From Thamnaconus septentrionalis (lineage: Eukaryota; Chordata; Actinopteri; Tetraodontiformes; Monacanthidae), in NCBI GenBank assembly GCA_009823395.1, contig CM020513.1:7614001-7678000 (forward strand): a stretch of DNA of 64,000 nucleotides, written 5' to 3'. Shown one piece after another: positions 63,073 to 64,000 of the stretch. Positions within the stretch are counted from its first letter, which is position 1. Every line of letters begins with the position of its first letter. The position numbers and the translations under genes are program-made. The notes beneath the pieces are model-generated. The model was not told the origin of the DNA. It worked only from the letters and a program-made list of their open reading frames with translations, and did not search any database.

Positions 63073-64000
63073 ATGGACAGCGGTGAGGGGGGAGGAGGAG
63101 GAGGAGGAGGAGGAGGGGATGGAGGGGGAGGAGAGGAGAGAGATGCTGACCTCAGTCCCCAGGCTTTATCTCTTCCTCTCCTGACCCGGGCGGTCATGCC
63201 GGCGCAGGGGTCACCCTCCCAGACCTCGGCCGTGGCCCCTGCCAAAGAGCCCCTGACCCTGCCGCCGCCGCAGCGGCAGGAGGAGGGCGCAGAGGGGTCC
63301 CAGGCCAGAGAGGGGGAGAAAGAAGAAGGGGGTCGTCGCCCGTCTCCACGGGCGAACGGAGCGCGACAGAGTCCGAGCCGGGGGACGAAGGAGGACTTCG
63401 GGGGCGGACGTCCGCGGGAGGCGTCGCGTGCAGGGGGCCTGTCGGCAGCTCGCGGCGGCGCAGAGGAAGAGGAGGTGGAGGAGGCGGAGGAGGAGGAGGA
63501 GGAAGAGGAGGAGGAAGAGGAGGAGGCCATCTCAAACCAAAGCCAAACCAAATCCAAATGTTCTTTATTACCTCAACAGAGCCAGCACAGCTCTTCTTCC
63601 AGCACTGCAAAGGCCAGTGGCACACTCGACAGCAAAACAGCCGCCTCTCCAAAGCCCTCCCCCGCTCCCTCCAGCTCTCCAAAGCCTTTTGCTTTCCTCG
63701 CCGCCTCTCCAAAGCACTTCACTTGCCCGTCCTCCTCCTCCTCCTCCTCCTCCTCCTCCTCCTCCTCTTCTGCCCCGCTGAGCGACACAGAGGTAAAAGA
63801 CTTGAAGGCAGATCAGGGCTGGATTTCTGGGTTTCCTCAGAGCTTTAAATCCCAGCAGTCCGCGCCGGCGTTCCGTGGGGAGCCCGGGGCCGGACGGCCC
63901 GGCGGGGGTCCCTCACTCTTCCATTCCGAATGGAGACGGTGCCAAAGCTCAAGAACCAAACGACGGCCAGCTGGACGCCGAAGCGGACGACGAGGGGGAC
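63073..64000 (+). CDS. N-terminus of an unidentified low-complexity protein (runs off the window)
   Basis: Exon 2 starts at 63037 after a pyrimidine-rich CCCACAG acceptor. The likely start ATGGACAGCGGTGAG at 63073 opens a frame that stays open to base 64000. The protein begins MDSGEG, has a poly-Gly run, then DADLSPQALSLPLLTRAVMP and a Glu-rich run encoded by (GAG)n at ~63470-63525. A Ser/Pro/Lys-rich part follows with SPKPSPAPSSSPKPFAF and a poly-Ser run from (TCC)n at ~63730-63770. No folded domain is reached. Such N-termini occur in chromatin and transcription regulators, but I do not recognise the gene. After ~63880 the +1 frame reads more naturally (SSIPNGDGAKAQEPNDGQ), so a frame problem is possible. 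A 12-codon upstream ORF at 63048-63086 overlaps the start. Confidence 0.5.
   Translation, partial: MDSGEGGGGGGGGGGDGGGGEERDADLSPQALSLPLLTRAVMPAQGSPSQTSAVAPAKEPLTLPPPQRQEEGAEGSQAREGEKEEGGRRPSPRANGARQSPSRGTKEDFGGGRPREASRAGGLSAARGGAEEEEVEEAEEEEEEEEEEEEEAISNQSQTKSKCSLLPQQSQHSSSSSTAKASGTLDSKTAASPKPSPAPSSSPKPFAFLAASPKHFTCPSSSSSSSSSSSSSSAPLSDTEVKDLKADQGWISGFPQSFKSQQSAPAFRGEPGAGRPGGGPSLFHSEWRRCQSSRTKRRPAGRRSGRRGG

Noticed and set aside
63027..63557. Minus-strand frames with poly-Ser/poly-Pro near the right edge
   Set aside because: They mirror the (GGA)n and (GAG)n tracts of the plus-strand gene. The plus strand has the acceptor, the start codon and a frame open to the edge.

Overview
This is a vertebrate nuclear genomic window and almost certainly comes from a teleost fish. 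It has multi-exon genes with GT-AG introns, abundant CA/GT and other simple repeats, several families of short inverted-repeat DNA transposons, and fish-like gene order. It is not bacterial or viral. I see no rRNA, tRNA or CRISPR array. I read all exon models by eye, checking splice sites and that the reading phase is preserved across each junction.

Layout, left to right. (1) 290-685, + strand: the last two coding exons of DNAJA2, followed by its 3'UTR. (2) 9330-3458, - strand: a complete 17-exon gene for a ~911-residue coiled-coil protein that I do not recognise. It is convergent with DNAJA2. (3) 35676-10271, - strand: a 46-exon kielin/chordin-like protein gene (KCP, ~2,120 residues) with signal peptide, TSPN domain, proline/glutamine-rich linker, coiled coil, about 24 VWC modules, then VWD, C8 and TIL. 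(4) 39055-44262, + strand: a cadherin-related type I membrane protein closest to CDHR5 (~873 residues), divergent from KCP. (5) 49823-47233, - strand: calumenin (CALU), with a non-coding first exon near 50.8 kb. (6) 53452-51603, - strand: GTF3C6, the small TFIIIC subunit. (7) From ~59.8 kb, + strand: the 5' end of a long gene (non-coding first exon, ~2.9-kb intron, start codon at 63073) that runs off the window. About 6 kb of gene-free DNA with several non-repetitive, possibly regulatory stretches precedes it.

The genes do not form an operon. KCP and CALU also lie close together in human 7q32, which supports the KCP and CALU calls. DNAJA2 (human 16q12), GTF3C6 (6q21) and CDHR5 (11p15.5) are on other human chromosomes, so this is a fish-type arrangement. 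KCP is a secreted modulator of BMP/TGF-beta signalling, calumenin is a Ca2+-binding secretory-pathway protein, the CDHR5-like protein is a cadherin-type adhesion molecule, DNAJA2 is an Hsp70 co-chaperone, and GTF3C6 acts in Pol III transcription.

The most interesting points are inside KCP. A 45-bp coding segment of the coiled-coil exon is repeated (43/45) inside the TSPN exon. The start of the TSPN exon carries an apparent 2-bp frame disruption that an alternative acceptor 17 bp downstream would repair. A pentanucleotide satellite starts about 15 bp after one 5' splice site and stays in frame with the exon. One intron has a GC donor. The unnamed coiled-coil gene is intact across 16 introns and merits identification.
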